From Solirubrobacterales bacterium (GTDB taxonomy: Bacteria > Actinomycetota > Thermoleophilia > Solirubrobacterales > Solirubrobacteraceae), in assembly GCA_025964155.1 (NCBI GenBank), contig JAOPZJ010000157.1, positions 1-32,164 of the forward strand: 32,164 bases of DNA, given 5' to 3'. The position numbers and the translations under genes were made by a program. Under the pieces are notes generated by a model. The model saw nothing but the letters and a program-made list of their open reading frames with translations. It was not told the DNA's origin and made no database searches. Below are positions 15,536 to 24,351 of this stretch, in pieces. The first letter of the stretch is position 1. Each line of letters opens with the position of its first letter.

Positions 15536-16429
15536 GTGAGCCGCACGCACGGGTGCGGGCGCCGGATCATGGCGGCAACGACATCGGTGGTCCTCCTCGG
15601 CGGGGCGATCGCGTTGGCCGGCATCGCCAAGCACCCAGGGCCCGGGCGGGTCCAGACGCAGGCCTTCGTATCCGGTGCCTTCACCCTGTCGAACTCCAAA
15701 GGCCATGGGGCGATCCTCACCGTGTCCGATCTGGCCCCCGGCGCTGCGACGACCGGCTCCGTGACGCTCCGCAACACCGGCCGCCGAACGGGCGCGCTCG
15801 CGCTCGCGCCCACCCGCATGGCGGATGTCCCCGGTCCCGGCCGTGGGGTGCTTTCCAGAGCGCTCGCTCTGCGGGTGGCCGACATCACCTCCGGCTCCAA
15901 CATGACGGTCTACGCGGGCACGCTGGGCGCGCTACGCGGGCGCCGGCTGATCACCCTGCTGCCGGGCGACAGGCGGACCTATCGGTTCACCGCGAGCATG
16001 CCCGACACGGGCGCCGGCTCGGGCAGGACGGGCGACAACGCCTACCAGAAGGCGTCCGTCGCCGTCACCTACCGGTGGACGCTCACCCAGGCGACCGATC
16101 GCGCCTGCGGCAATTCGCTGCGGGGCGACGCCCGGCCGAACCGGCTCGTCGGCACCCTCGCCGGCGATCGGATCCTCGGGAGCGGTGGCGCGGACCGGAT
16201 CATCGGCCGCGCCGGCACGGATTGCCTCTACGGCGGACCCGGGTCCGACAACATCGACGGCGGACTCGGACGCGACCGCATCACCGGCGGCTCGGGGGCG
16301 GACCGCATCGTTGCCCGTGACGGCCGGCCCGACGCGATCGATTGCGGCACCGGCCGCGACACGGCGTTCGTTGACCTCCACGATCGCGTGCACGGCTGCG
16401 AGATCGTCCACAGGTCGCGCACCAGGTGA
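15536..16429 (+). CDS. secreted TasA-like/RTX-repeat fusion protein
   Basis: This 297-residue protein has a signal segment (about 12-31) and a TasA/CalY-like domain (about 40-185) with AILTVSDLAPGAATTGSVTL and RNTG. A C-terminal run of hemolysin-type calcium-binding nonapeptides follows (about 205-285: GSGGADRIIG, GGPGSDNIDG, GGSGADRIVA and degenerate units), with cysteines at DCLYGG, DCGTG and HGCEIV. RTX units fold into a beta roll on binding external calcium. Combining a fibre-type domain with calcium-dependent folding suggests a calcium-sensitive cap or linker of the fibres; that is inference. GTG 15536 is used, with GGGGAG nine bases upstream, three bases after the previous stop. Last gene of the operon. 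Confidence 0.8.
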   Translation: MSRTHGCGRRIMAATTSVVLLGGAIALAGIAKHPGPGRVQTQAFVSGAFTLSNSKGHGAILTVSDLAPGAATTGSVTLRNTGRRTGALALAPTRMADVPGPGRGVLSRALALRVADITSGSNMTVYAGTLGALRGRRLITLLPGDRRTYRFTASMPDTGAGSGRTGDNAYQKASVAVTYRWTLTQATDRACGNSLRGDARPNRLVGTLAGDRILGSGGADRIIGRAGTDCLYGGPGSDNIDGGLGRDRITGGSGADRIVARDGRPDAIDCGTGRDTAFVDLHDRVHGCEIVHRSRTR

Positions 16430-16448
16430 TGGTCGTGCGCGCCCGGCC

Positions 16449-17051
16449 TCACAACCCCTGCGGGTGCCGCGCGACATAGCCCTGTGTCGAGCCGATCGTG
16501 GCGCTCCAGCGCGTGCCGGTCTGCTTCAGGGCGATGGTGTCAAAGCGCCGGCCGTCGACGACCATGAAGGCGTGACCGCCGTTGGCGTAGATCGTCACGT
16601 GCTTGCCGCGGCCCGGCCGGCCGTAGGTCGCCAGGGCACCGGAGGCCAGCGGGGCCTTCAGCAGGCCGGCGGCATGCAGGACGTAGGACACCGAGCCCGA
16701 GCAGTCATAGCCGGACGCCGTGAACGAGCCGTGGCCGCCGCCGTAGACGTACGGGTGGCGGGCGATCCGCTGTCCGGCCTGCTTCATCTGGCGCAAGCGG
16801 CGCTGCACCCGCGCGGTCCGGGCACTGGCCAGACGCTCTCGCTCGGCGCGGCGTAGCTGAGTGGGCGTCGGGCGTGGGGGCGGTGATGCCAGGCTGCCGC
16901 TACCGGACGCCGGCAGGCCGAGCGCCCGCTGGAAGCCGGCGGACGTGGCGGTGGGGGACGTTGCGGCGCCTGCGGCCTGGGCCGGGACGGTCACGACGGC
17001 GAGCGCCGTCGCCACGCGCAATCGGCGCGCGAACGTGGGGGACAGCGGCAT
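16449..17051 (-). CDS. secreted NlpC/P60 peptidoglycan hydrolase
   Basis: This 200-residue protein has a Sec signal peptide (LRVATALAVVTVPAQAAGA), a Pro-rich then Arg/Ala-rich helical linker (about 57-92), and a C-terminal NlpC/P60 domain with Cys117 in GYDCSGSVSYVL and His160 in GGHAFMVVDGRRFD. The family cleaves peptide stems of peptidoglycan through a Cys-His-polar triad. The catalytic domain is short, lacking visible SH3 or LysM binding modules. The gene is preceded by a ydaO-type riboswitch and an AGGAG site nine bases before the ATG. It is convergent with the RTX protein gene. Confidence 0.93.
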   Translation of the reverse strand: MPLSPTFARRLRVATALAVVTVPAQAAGAATSPTATSAGFQRALGLPASGSGSLASPPPRPTPTQLRRAERERLASARTARVQRRLRQMKQAGQRIARHPYVYGGGHGSFTASGYDCSGSVSYVLHAAGLLKAPLASGALATYGRPGRGKHVTIYANGGHAFMVVDGRRFDTIALKQTGTRWSATIGSTQGYVARHPQGL

Positions 17052-17073
17052 GGTGGTGCTCCTTCGTGTCGTT

Positions 17074-17220
17074 GTCGCCTACGGGGTGAGCTGACGGGCT
17101 CGCGCAGCGACAGACCGCGCTACACCGCAAACCGGCGGTGATTCGCCCCGGCAGCCGCCGAGGCGGCTGCGATCGGGTCCCCCGTTTCCCGCGCCTGGAA
17201 GGCGCGCGAATTCGGCGTTA
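17074..17220 (-). promoter_or_regulatory. ydaO-yuaA (cyclic di-AMP) riboswitch
   Basis: The minus-strand leader of the NlpC/P60 gene carries the conserved blocks of the c-di-AMP riboswitch in order: CGCCGAAT, GGAAACGGGGGACCC, a variable GC-rich hairpin (GCAGCCGCC / GGCGGCTGC), CGGGGCGAATCACC, and the closing GAGCCCGTCAGCTCACC then CGTAGGCG. It ends about 23 bases before the start codon. In actinobacteria this class usually precedes wall-hydrolase genes and turns them off when c-di-AMP is high. Exact boundaries are estimates; an expression platform is not resolved. Confidence 0.88.
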
Positions 17221-17485
17221 TGCAGGTGAATACCGAATCAGGAGCACGGAGTTGCGCCCGCGTGACGTGGGGCACAGAAGCTGGGGCAGGTTTTTGACCA
17301 TCCAATCTGGGCCGACTTCATGCCAAGTTGAAAATATTTCTTCCGCATCGCCCGCTGGCACCGATGGCGCATGCGGCGCCCCAGATCTCCGGCCAGCACT
17401 ATTTTACTGGCTTGTTGAGCGTTGACACGCTGTCACGTCGACGTCGTCGAACCCGGACGTGCGACAGGGTGTGCCACTTGCATCA

Positions 17486-17541
17486 GGTACGGGCGTACCA
17501 CTATGTTTGCCTCCGTTCACCGGCAGGGGGTCGGTGAACGG
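17486..17541 (+). promoter_or_regulatory. two hairpins in the leader of the giant gene
   Basis: GGTAC-GGGC-GTACC (17486-17499) and CCGTTCACC (17513-17521) with GGTGAACGG (17533-17541) around an 11-base G-rich loop form two perfect hairpins, 43-98 bases before the start codon of the 6.7-kb gene. The rest of the 290-base interval holds a small AT-rich patch (AAGTTGAAAATATTTC near 17330) and an isolated TTGACA at 17422 without a matching -10. A structured RNA leader or operator is possible; no riboswitch class is recognised. Confidence 0.45.
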
Positions 17542-17583
17542 ATGTGTCCGCGTGGGATCGCGGGCCCGATCGGGGAGAAACGT

Positions 17584-20500
17584 ATGTCAAAGTTCAGGGT
17601 CGGTCAGGCGCTGCGCGCGCTGCGCGTGGCCATGCCGATAGCGGTCGTCTGCGTGTCGGCCACGGGGGCATCACCGGCGCAGGCCGGGCTGCTGGGGAAC
17701 GTGCTCGGCGGCGTCACGAACACCGTCACCACGACGGTGTCCACGACGACCACGAACGCGATCCCCGCGGTCGGCGGCCTGCTCACCGGCCAGCAGGGGC
17801 TGCTGGGGACGACCCAGCAGCTGCTGTGCCCGACCGCCTCGAGCCTCGACACCCTGCTCAACACCACGCCCGGCCTCGGCGACCTCGGCCTCGGGACCAT
17901 CGGCCAGGGCCTCTCCTCGCTCCTGTGCTCGGCGGGACTGCTCGAGTATCGCTTCGAGACGACCTACGCGCGGCCCGGTGGGGGAACGGTCGCACGCTCG
18001 ACGCTTGCGACCGTCGGGGTCCCGACGCCGTTGAACGTCGACGACGACATCCTCCCCGACCTCATCGGCACGATCACGATCACGGGCCCCAACCAGGTCG
18101 GCGTGAAGATCGAGCGCTCTCCGACGGAGACCGCGACGCTCCCCGTCGCCGTGCAGGCCGTCCTCAACGACGCCACGCACAAGACCCTCGGCCGCGGTCA
18201 CCTGGCCTTCGGCTACGACGCGCGAACGGACCGCGCCCCGGGGACCTTCACCCTGTCGACGCCGCTCGACACGCTGCTGAAGCCGAACGGGTCCTACCAC
18301 TTCGACCTCACGCAGCAGCAGCGCGGCAACGCGATCGCGGTGACGGCGGGCCTCTTCGACGGCACCTTCGCGAACCCGGTCAACCCGACCGAGGTGCGCC
18401 TGGAGTACGGCGCGGCGCCCGACACGGCCGCCATCGACGCGCGGGTCGGCACCGACCTGGCCGCGACGCTCACGACCAACCGCACCGGCCCGGCCAAGCT
18501 CACCGGCCGCGTCGTCGCCGGCCAGCGCCAGGACCGCTTCGCCGCGACGATCACCAACCTGCCCAGCACCCTCGGGCTCACCGCCCGGACCAGCGGCGAC
18601 CTGCACGCCGTCTACACGGCGTCCGCACGCGTCGCTTCGATCCGCGCGTTCTTCGCCACCGACGAGGCCGGCGCCACGCGCCAGAAGTCGATCGTCAACC
18701 TCGACGACGTCCCGACCGGCATCACCGCCGACATCGCCGGCAGCCACGGCACCATCACGACCACGGGCGGCCCCATCGGCCAGACCGAGGTCGGCGTGGC
18801 CAACGGCGAGCCGCGCCTGCTGACCGGCGAGCCCGCGTACGTCAACTCCGACGACGACGGCAGCGTGAGCTCCACGGCGCTGCGCGTCCCCGGCCTCGAG
18901 CGAGCCGCCTTCGACTTGGGCGACGCGCCGACGATCTCGGCCAAGCTTGCCGCGACCCCGCTGTTCGCCCGCCTGCACACGCCGGACCAGACGATCACCG
19001 CCCGCGTCCAGAACCTGCCGCACGAGTTCGACCTCGGGCTCGACGTCAACGGCGGTCGCGTGACCTACGACGGCCACGGCACCGGGATCGGAAAGATCAC
19101 GCTCGCCGGTGACGCCACCCGTCCCTTCTTCGGACGCGCCACCAAGCTGCGCGGCACGCTGACGTCGATCCCGGCGACGATGACGGCGACGCTCACGCAG
19201 GCCGACGGCACCGCCGGCCTGACCATCGAGGGCAGCGGCGCCATCGGCACCGTCGAGTTCCTGGCCTCCAACGGGTCCGAGCTCCTGCCCCCGGGCACCG
19301 GCGACGGCGCGATCTACCGCGACCTCAGCGGCGGGGACTACCTCATCGCCGCCCGCGTGCACGACCTGCGCGAGGTGTCGGTGCACACCACCGGGGCGGC
19401 GCAGTTGAAGGCAGTCACCCGCGGCGGGCCGTTCTCGCTCGCCCTGGCGACCGACGACCTGCAGGCGGACGGCACGATCACCGACCTGCCCGCCCAGGCC
19501 ACGTTCGGCCTGGACCAGGCAGCCGGGAAGCTCACCTTCACCGGCGCGGACGCCGCCGGGCACCCGCAGGGCATCCAGCGCCTGGCCCTGACGGCGCACA
19601 GCGGTGGCGGCGGCGCGCTGTTCGGCCGCGCCGACCGCATCGACGCGGTGATCCGCGACCTGCCCGCCTCGCTCGAGCTGGGCTTCCAACCCGCCGGAGA
19701 GGATGTGACGGTCAGCGCCAGCAACCCGATCGGGTCCATCGAGGTGGTCGCCGCCAACCGGGTCATCGACCGCGCCGCCGACCTGCCGCCGGGCGACGGC
19801 CAGGGCATCCGCTACATCGACCACGCCGGGGGCGACTACGTCGTCGCGGCCCGCGTGCTCGGCCTGGAGCGCATCGCCGCGACGCTGTCCAACCCGATCA
19901 GCGTCGCAACCCGCACCGCCGGCGGCCCCTTCCGCGCCGACATCGACACGGACGCTCTGAGCGGCTCGGCCCGTATCGCCGACCTGCCCGCCCGGGCGAC
20001 GGTGACCGCCGACCTGGATCAGGGGCGCGTGACCTTCAGCGGCCGTGACGCGAGCGGTGGCCCGGCCGGGATCGACACGCTGGACGTCGACCTGCACGCG
20101 ACGGGCCCGCTGTTCGGCCGTGCCGACACCGTCCACGCGCACGTCGAGGAGATCCCTGCCGACCTCACGCTCGACCTGGCCCAGGGCGCCGGCGGCGTCG
20201 ACGTCAGCGCCAGCAACGGCGGCGTCGGCCTCGTGGAGCTGTTCGCGGGCAATCGTCCCCAGCAGCCCGGCGACCTGCCCGCGGGCGGCGCGCAGGGCGT
20301 CAGCTTCACCGACCTGACGGGCGGCGACTACGCCGTCGCGGCGCGGGTGCGCCACCTCAAGCACCTCAAGGCCGATCTCGGCACGCCGATCCGCCTGCAG
20401 ACCGAGACCGACGGCGGGCCGTTTGCGGTGCGCGTGGTCACCGATGACCTCGACGCCGCGGCGACCGTGCAGGACCTGCCGGCGCAGCTCGACGCCACGC

Positions 20501-23500
20501 TGGACCTGGACGCCGGGCGGCTCACCGTCCACGGCCGCAACGCCGCCGGCGACGCGCAGGGCATCGACCTGCTCACGCTCGACGCGCACGCCACCCAGGC
20601 GCTGTTCGGCGGGGCGAACTACGTCAAGGCCCGCATCGAGAAGATCGCGCCGGACCTGACGCTCGACCTCGCCCAGGCGGCGGACGGCGTGAAGGTCACC
20701 GCCAGCGACCCGATCCAGACGATCGAACTGGCCGCGGCCAACCGCCCGGTGGACTTGGCGAGCGACCTGCCGGCCGACGGCCATCAAGGCGCGACGTACG
20801 TGGACCGCGAGGGCACCTTCCTGCTCGCCGCGCGCGTCCATGACCTTCAACGCATCGAGGTCGCGCTCAACCCGTCCGTGGCGCTGAAGGCGCTGACCGG
20901 CGGCGGTCCGTTCGACGTGCGCGTCGACACGAACGACCTGCACGCGACGGGGGCCTTCCTGGACCTGCCGCCGAGCGTCGACGTCGCGCTGGACGCCGCG
21001 GCCGGGCGCCTGCGCTTCGCCGGTCGCGAGGCCGACGGCACGACGCCGAAGGGCATCGATAGCGTGCAGCTGCACGTCGCGGGCAACGGGCCGCTCTTCG
21101 GCCGGGCCTCGCGCCTGGACCTGGACGTCGTCAAGCTCGCGCCGACGGTGACCATCGATCTGGCCGCCGGCGGCACCGGCGCCTCGATCATCGCGGATGA
21201 GCCGATTCAGTCGATCACGCTCGGTGCGACCTCAGGGGCCGACCCGGTCAACGTCGACGCGGTCCTCGACACGCCCCAGGGGGCGGTGTTCCGTGACACG
21301 CCCAGCGAGTACACGCTCGCCGCACGGCTCCTGGACCTGGAGCACGTGACCGTCAACCTCGGCGGCTCCGACGTGGGCCTCAGCTCCAAGGTCCGCAGCA
21401 CGCCGTTCCGGGCGCTCATCCAGACGCCCGCCCTGAACGCCGACGCCTTCATCGACCAGTTGCCCGCGGAGACCGACCTGCGCGCCGACCTCGGGAGCGG
21501 CCAGATCAGCTTCGACGGCCACGGCTCCGGCGTCAACCGGCTGGCCATCGACGCCCACTCCGACACGCCGCTGTTCGGCCGTGCGACGGACATCCACGCC
21601 GCGATCGACGAGGTCCCCTCGAAGGTCACGCTCGGCCTGGACACCGGTGCGAGCCGGGCGAGCGTCGTGGCCGGCGACGACGGGGACGCCGCCATCGGCC
21701 GCCTCGAGCTGCTCGCGACCGACGGCGCCACGACCTTCCCGTCCGCCCTCGCGGATCCGGATTCCCAGGGCGCGGTCTACCACGACCGGGCCGGCGCGCC
21801 GTTCGTCATCGCCGCCCGCGTGCGACAGCTGCGCAAGCTCGCCGTCGACTTCTCCCAGAACGTCGGTCTGGAGACGAGCACCGCCGGCGGTCCCTTCTCC
21901 GTCGACGTGGATACCGATGCCATCGGCGCGGTCGCCAACGTCCTGGACCTCCCGGCTCACGCGACGCTCGGCCTGGAGCTCGACACGGGGCACATCACCT
22001 TCGACGGCCAGAACGCCGACGGGGACCCGGCCGGCATCGACCTGCTGACGGTGGAGGCCCGCCTGGCTCAGCCGTTCCTGGGCGCCGGCAACCGCGTGAA
22101 GGCGCGCATCGAGAAGCTGCCCGCCCACGTCACGCTCGGCTTCTCGCAGAGCAACGGCGCGGCGTCGCTGTCGGCCGACAACCCGATCCAGCTCATCGAG
22201 CTGCAGGCGTGGGAGGACGGCAAGGCCGAGCCCGCGCTGCCGGCCGACCAGGGCGCGATCCTTCACGACAAGGCCGGGGAGGACTTCCAGCTCGCGGCGC
22301 GCATCCGTCAGCTCAAGGCGCTGACGATCAACTTCGGTGACGCGGTGAACCTGCACACCGAGACGGCGGGCGGCCTCTTCACCGCGGACATCTCGTCCGA
22401 CGCCCTCACGGCGCAGGCGACCATCGACCAGCTCCCGACCGTGCTGGACCTGGGCCTGAACCTCACCGACGGCAAGGTGACGTACAGCGGGTCCGCGCCC
22501 GTGAACCTCATCCACGCCGCGATCACGTCGGAGACGCCGGTCTTCCTCGGCGCCACGAACTTCGCCGTGGACTTCCGGGTCGTGCCGACGCACTTCGAGC
22601 TGGGCATCGGCCAGGACCTGAACCAGTCGATCAGCCTGACGTCCGACCAGCCGATCGGGCAGATCGACGTCAGCGCCGGCAGCCCGGGCCGTGACGCGCC
22701 GGTGATCGCCGATGGCGAGGCCGGCGCCAAGCTGGACTCGACCGACGGCAAGCTCGGCCTCGCCCTGCGCGTGTTCGACCTCTCGTCGCTGAAGGTCGAC
22801 ACGGCACCGATCGCCCTTGAGGCCACGATGCGCCCCGACATCCCGTTCCGCGTCGACGCCAAGCTGGCGGCCCCGGTGAGCGACCCCGCGGCCCCGGTCG
22901 ACCCCAACGCCCCGCCGCTGCACGTGCAGGCCGACATCGAGAACCTGCCGGCGACCTTCAAGGTCGGCCTTGGCGACATCAACCCGGCGGGGTCGCCCAC
23001 GACCGGCGGCACCAAGCTGACCTACCAGGCCTCGAGCCCGGTCGGGCGCATCCACATCAAGGCCGACGGCGTCGCCCTGCTGGAGGGAGCCGACGGGATC
23101 GAGGCCGATCTCGCCGGCGTCCCGAGCGCCTTCACGATGACCCTCCCGGAGCAGCCCGCCACCGGTGTCAAGCCGCCGCTGGCCCAGCTCGCGGTCAACC
23201 CGGGTGAGGCGATCGGGGAACTGCGCCTGGCGGCGGGCAGCCGCACCCTGCCGGCCACGGGGCAGGCGACGGACGTCTTCTCCTACACCGGTGACCCGGC
23301 GAACTTCGGCGTGGCCGTGCGGCTCACCGGCGTGCAGGGGCTCGCGATGAACCTGGACCCGGTGAACCTCGTGCTGGACCAGGTCGCCGCGACCACCAAG
23401 AAGATCGACATCAACGCCTCGCTGCCGCAGGACGGCGGCCCTGACGCGACGATCACGGGCGCGCTGAACAAGCCTTCGGCCCACACCGAGGTGGGCGTGA

Positions 23501-24294
23501 CGCTGCCGGATCCCACGGCGACGCCGAAGACGCCCACCCGCCTGCTGCTGCGCAACGGCACGCCGGCGGCCCCGGGCTCGATGGCGAACCTGACGCTGAA
23601 CATCGCCAACCTGGGGACGATCCCGTCGGCGACCTTCAGCCTGGACAACGTCCCGCGGATCCTCGATGCCTGCCTGGCCACCGACAACACCTGTCGCCCG
23701 GCCGACAAGATTCCCGCGGCGCTGTCGAACTACACGCAGAGCACGGGATTCATCAAGACGTTCCCGGATTCCAGCCAGAACGCGACCGCCGGCGGGAACA
23801 ACCGCCCGTACGCCGCGAATGTGTCGATGGACTTCAACGACCAGGGCACGTCCGGGACGAGCTCGTCGATCGCGTCGATGGTCACGATGAACGCGACCAT
23901 CGACCTGGGGTCCGGCGGCGCGCCGGTGCAGATCAACAACGTCCGCTTCCACCGCCTGGCGCTGGACTTCGGGATGAACGGCCAGACCTTCGGCTACCTC
24001 GGCCAGACCGTGCCCAAGTTCTACATGTTCATCGACTCCAACACGCTGCCGTTCGTGATGAACAACATCTCCTACCCGCCGTCGATCACCGCGTTCAAGA
24101 TCGGGACCGACGGCAGCCCGGCCAACGCCAACAAGCGCCTCGTCTGGCTGCCCGGCCGCAAGTCGGCGGGGACCGCGCTGGACTCGCGCGCGAGCGGCAG
24201 CCTGGCCTGCGGGGGTCAGCAGAACCTGACCTCGGGGGGCATCAACCTGCTGAACTTCCCGGTCATCGGGCAGCTGGTGTCGGTCTGCGGTTAG
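17584..24294 (+). CDS. giant secreted protein with ~164-residue beta-rich repeats
   Basis: This 2236-residue protein has a Sec signal peptide (AMPIAVVCVSATGASPAQA, cleavage near residue 34), an N-terminal Gly/Thr/Leu-rich segment with two cysteines (82, 115), and a beta domain with VPTPLNVDDDILPDLIG. A long repeat region (about 460-1740) follows, then a distinct C-terminal domain (about 2010-2236) with four cysteines (FSLDNVPRILDACL, TCRPADK, SLACGG, VSVCG). Residues 116-2029 contain no cysteine. Each repeat has two 'LPA' hairpin modules, an LFGRA motif, an N/DPI..IEL..AN segment, a xAARVxxLxxI motif and a GGPFxxxxxTDxL motif. No LPXTG, GW, LysM or membrane anchor is seen. ATG 17584 has GGGGAG six bases upstream. 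I do not recognise the family. The repeated strand pattern could be a long beta-groove or rod; an adhesin or a matrix rod are equal guesses. Confidence 0.85.
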   Translation: MSKFRVGQALRALRVAMPIAVVCVSATGASPAQAGLLGNVLGGVTNTVTTTVSTTTTNAIPAVGGLLTGQQGLLGTTQQLLCPTASSLDTLLNTTPGLGDLGLGTIGQGLSSLLCSAGLLEYRFETTYARPGGGTVARSTLATVGVPTPLNVDDDILPDLIGTITITGPNQVGVKIERSPTETATLPVAVQAVLNDATHKTLGRGHLAFGYDARTDRAPGTFTLSTPLDTLLKPNGSYHFDLTQQQRGNAIAVTAGLFDGTFANPVNPTEVRLEYGAAPDTAAIDARVGTDLAATLTTNRTGPAKLTGRVVAGQRQDRFAATITNLPSTLGLTARTSGDLHAVYTASARVASIRAFFATDEAGATRQKSIVNLDDVPTGITADIAGSHGTITTTGGPIGQTEVGVANGEPRLLTGEPAYVNSDDDGSVSSTALRVPGLERAAFDLGDAPTISAKLAATPLFARLHTPDQTITARVQNLPHEFDLGLDVNGGRVTYDGHGTGIGKITLAGDATRPFFGRATKLRGTLTSIPATMTATLTQADGTAGLTIEGSGAIGTVEFLASNGSELLPPGTGDGAIYRDLSGGDYLIAARVHDLREVSVHTTGAAQLKAVTRGGPFSLALATDDLQADGTITDLPAQATFGLDQAAGKLTFTGADAAGHPQGIQRLALTAHSGGGGALFGRADRIDAVIRDLPASLELGFQPAGEDVTVSASNPIGSIEVVAANRVIDRAADLPPGDGQGIRYIDHAGGDYVVAARVLGLERIAATLSNPISVATRTAGGPFRADIDTDALSGSARIADLPARATVTADLDQGRVTFSGRDASGGPAGIDTLDVDLHATGPLFGRADTVHAHVEEIPADLTLDLAQGAGGVDVSASNGGVGLVELFAGNRPQQPGDLPAGGAQGVSFTDLTGGDYAVAARVRHLKHLKADLGTPIRLQTETDGGPFAVRVVTDDLDAAATVQDLPAQLDATLDLDAGRLTVHGRNAAGDAQGIDLLTLDAHATQALFGGANYVKARIEKIAPDLTLDLAQAADGVKVTASDPIQTIELAAANRPVDLASDLPADGHQGATYVDREGTFLLAARVHDLQRIEVALNPSVALKALTGGGPFDVRVDTNDLHATGAFLDLPPSVDVALDAAAGRLRFAGREADGTTPKGIDSVQLHVAGNGPLFGRASRLDLDVVKLAPTVTIDLAAGGTGASIIADEPIQSITLGATSGADPVNVDAVLDTPQGAVFRDTPSEYTLAARLLDLEHVTVNLGGSDVGLSSKVRSTPFRALIQTPALNADAFIDQLPAETDLRADLGSGQISFDGHGSGVNRLAIDAHSDTPLFGRATDIHAAIDEVPSKVTLGLDTGASRASVVAGDDGDAAIGRLELLATDGATTFPSALADPDSQGAVYHDRAGAPFVIAARVRQLRKLAVDFSQNVGLETSTAGGPFSVDVDTDAIGAVANVLDLPAHATLGLELDTGHITFDGQNADGDPAGIDLLTVEARLAQPFLGAGNRVKARIEKLPAHVTLGFSQSNGAASLSADNPIQLIELQAWEDGKAEPALPADQGAILHDKAGEDFQLAARIRQLKALTINFGDAVNLHTETAGGLFTADISSDALTAQATIDQLPTVLDLGLNLTDGKVTYSGSAPVNLIHAAITSETPVFLGATNFAVDFRVVPTHFELGIGQDLNQSISLTSDQPIGQIDVSAGSPGRDAPVIADGEAGAKLDSTDGKLGLALRVFDLSSLKVDTAPIALEATMRPDIPFRVDAKLAAPVSDPAAPVDPNAPPLHVQADIENLPATFKVGLGDINPAGSPTTGGTKLTYQASSPVGRIHIKADGVALLEGADGIEADLAGVPSAFTMTLPEQPATGVKPPLAQLAVNPGEAIGELRLAAGSRTLPATGQATDVFSYTGDPANFGVAVRLTGVQGLAMNLDPVNLVLDQVAATTKKIDINASLPQDGGPDATITGALNKPSAHTEVGVTLPDPTATPKTPTRLLLRNGTPAAPGSMANLTLNIANLGTIPSATFSLDNVPRILDACLATDNTCRPADKIPAALSNYTQSTGFIKTFPDSSQNATAGGNNRPYAANVSMDFNDQGTSGTSSSIASMVTMNATIDLGSGGAPVQINNVRFHRLALDFGMNGQTFGYLGQTVPKFYMFIDSNTLPFVMNNISYPPSITAFKIGTDGSPANANKRLVWLPGRKSAGTALDSRASGSLACGGQQNLTSGGINLLNFPVIGQLVSVCG
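18970..22830 (+). repeat. eight protein-level repeats of ~164 residues in the giant gene
   Basis: The Phe of the LFGRA motif (or its variant) falls at 19129, 19621, 20113, 20605, 21097, 21574, 22078 and 22546. The first four spacings are exactly 492 bases (164 residues); the later ones are 477, 504 and 468. A further motif, xAARVxxL, recurs with the same phase. The repeats are diverged at base level, so they are old and under protein selection, not a recent tandem expansion. Confidence 0.85.
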
Positions 24295-24351
24295 GGCGGG
24301 CGGGGCGACTCAAGCGCGCGGCGCCGGCGCCGATGACCGGTGGGACCGCCG

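Noticed and set aside
17422-17427. TTGACA as promoter of the giant gene
   Set aside because: No acceptable -10 box at 16-19 bases downstream; kept only as a remark.
17671-21075. 1134-residue minus-strand open frame inside the giant gene
   Set aside because: Very Arg/Gly/Val/Asp-rich composition, no domain, no start signal, and the plus strand has a signal peptide and ordered repeats. The length is explained by high GC and the repeated codon pattern.
18970-22830. Recent tandem DNA duplication or CRISPR-like array
   Set aside because: The repeats are 492 bases long, lie in one reading frame and are diverged at base level; no short identical repeats or spacers are seen.
21232-23952. 906-residue minus-strand frame
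   Set aside because: Same reasoning: a shadow of the giant gene with an implausible composition.
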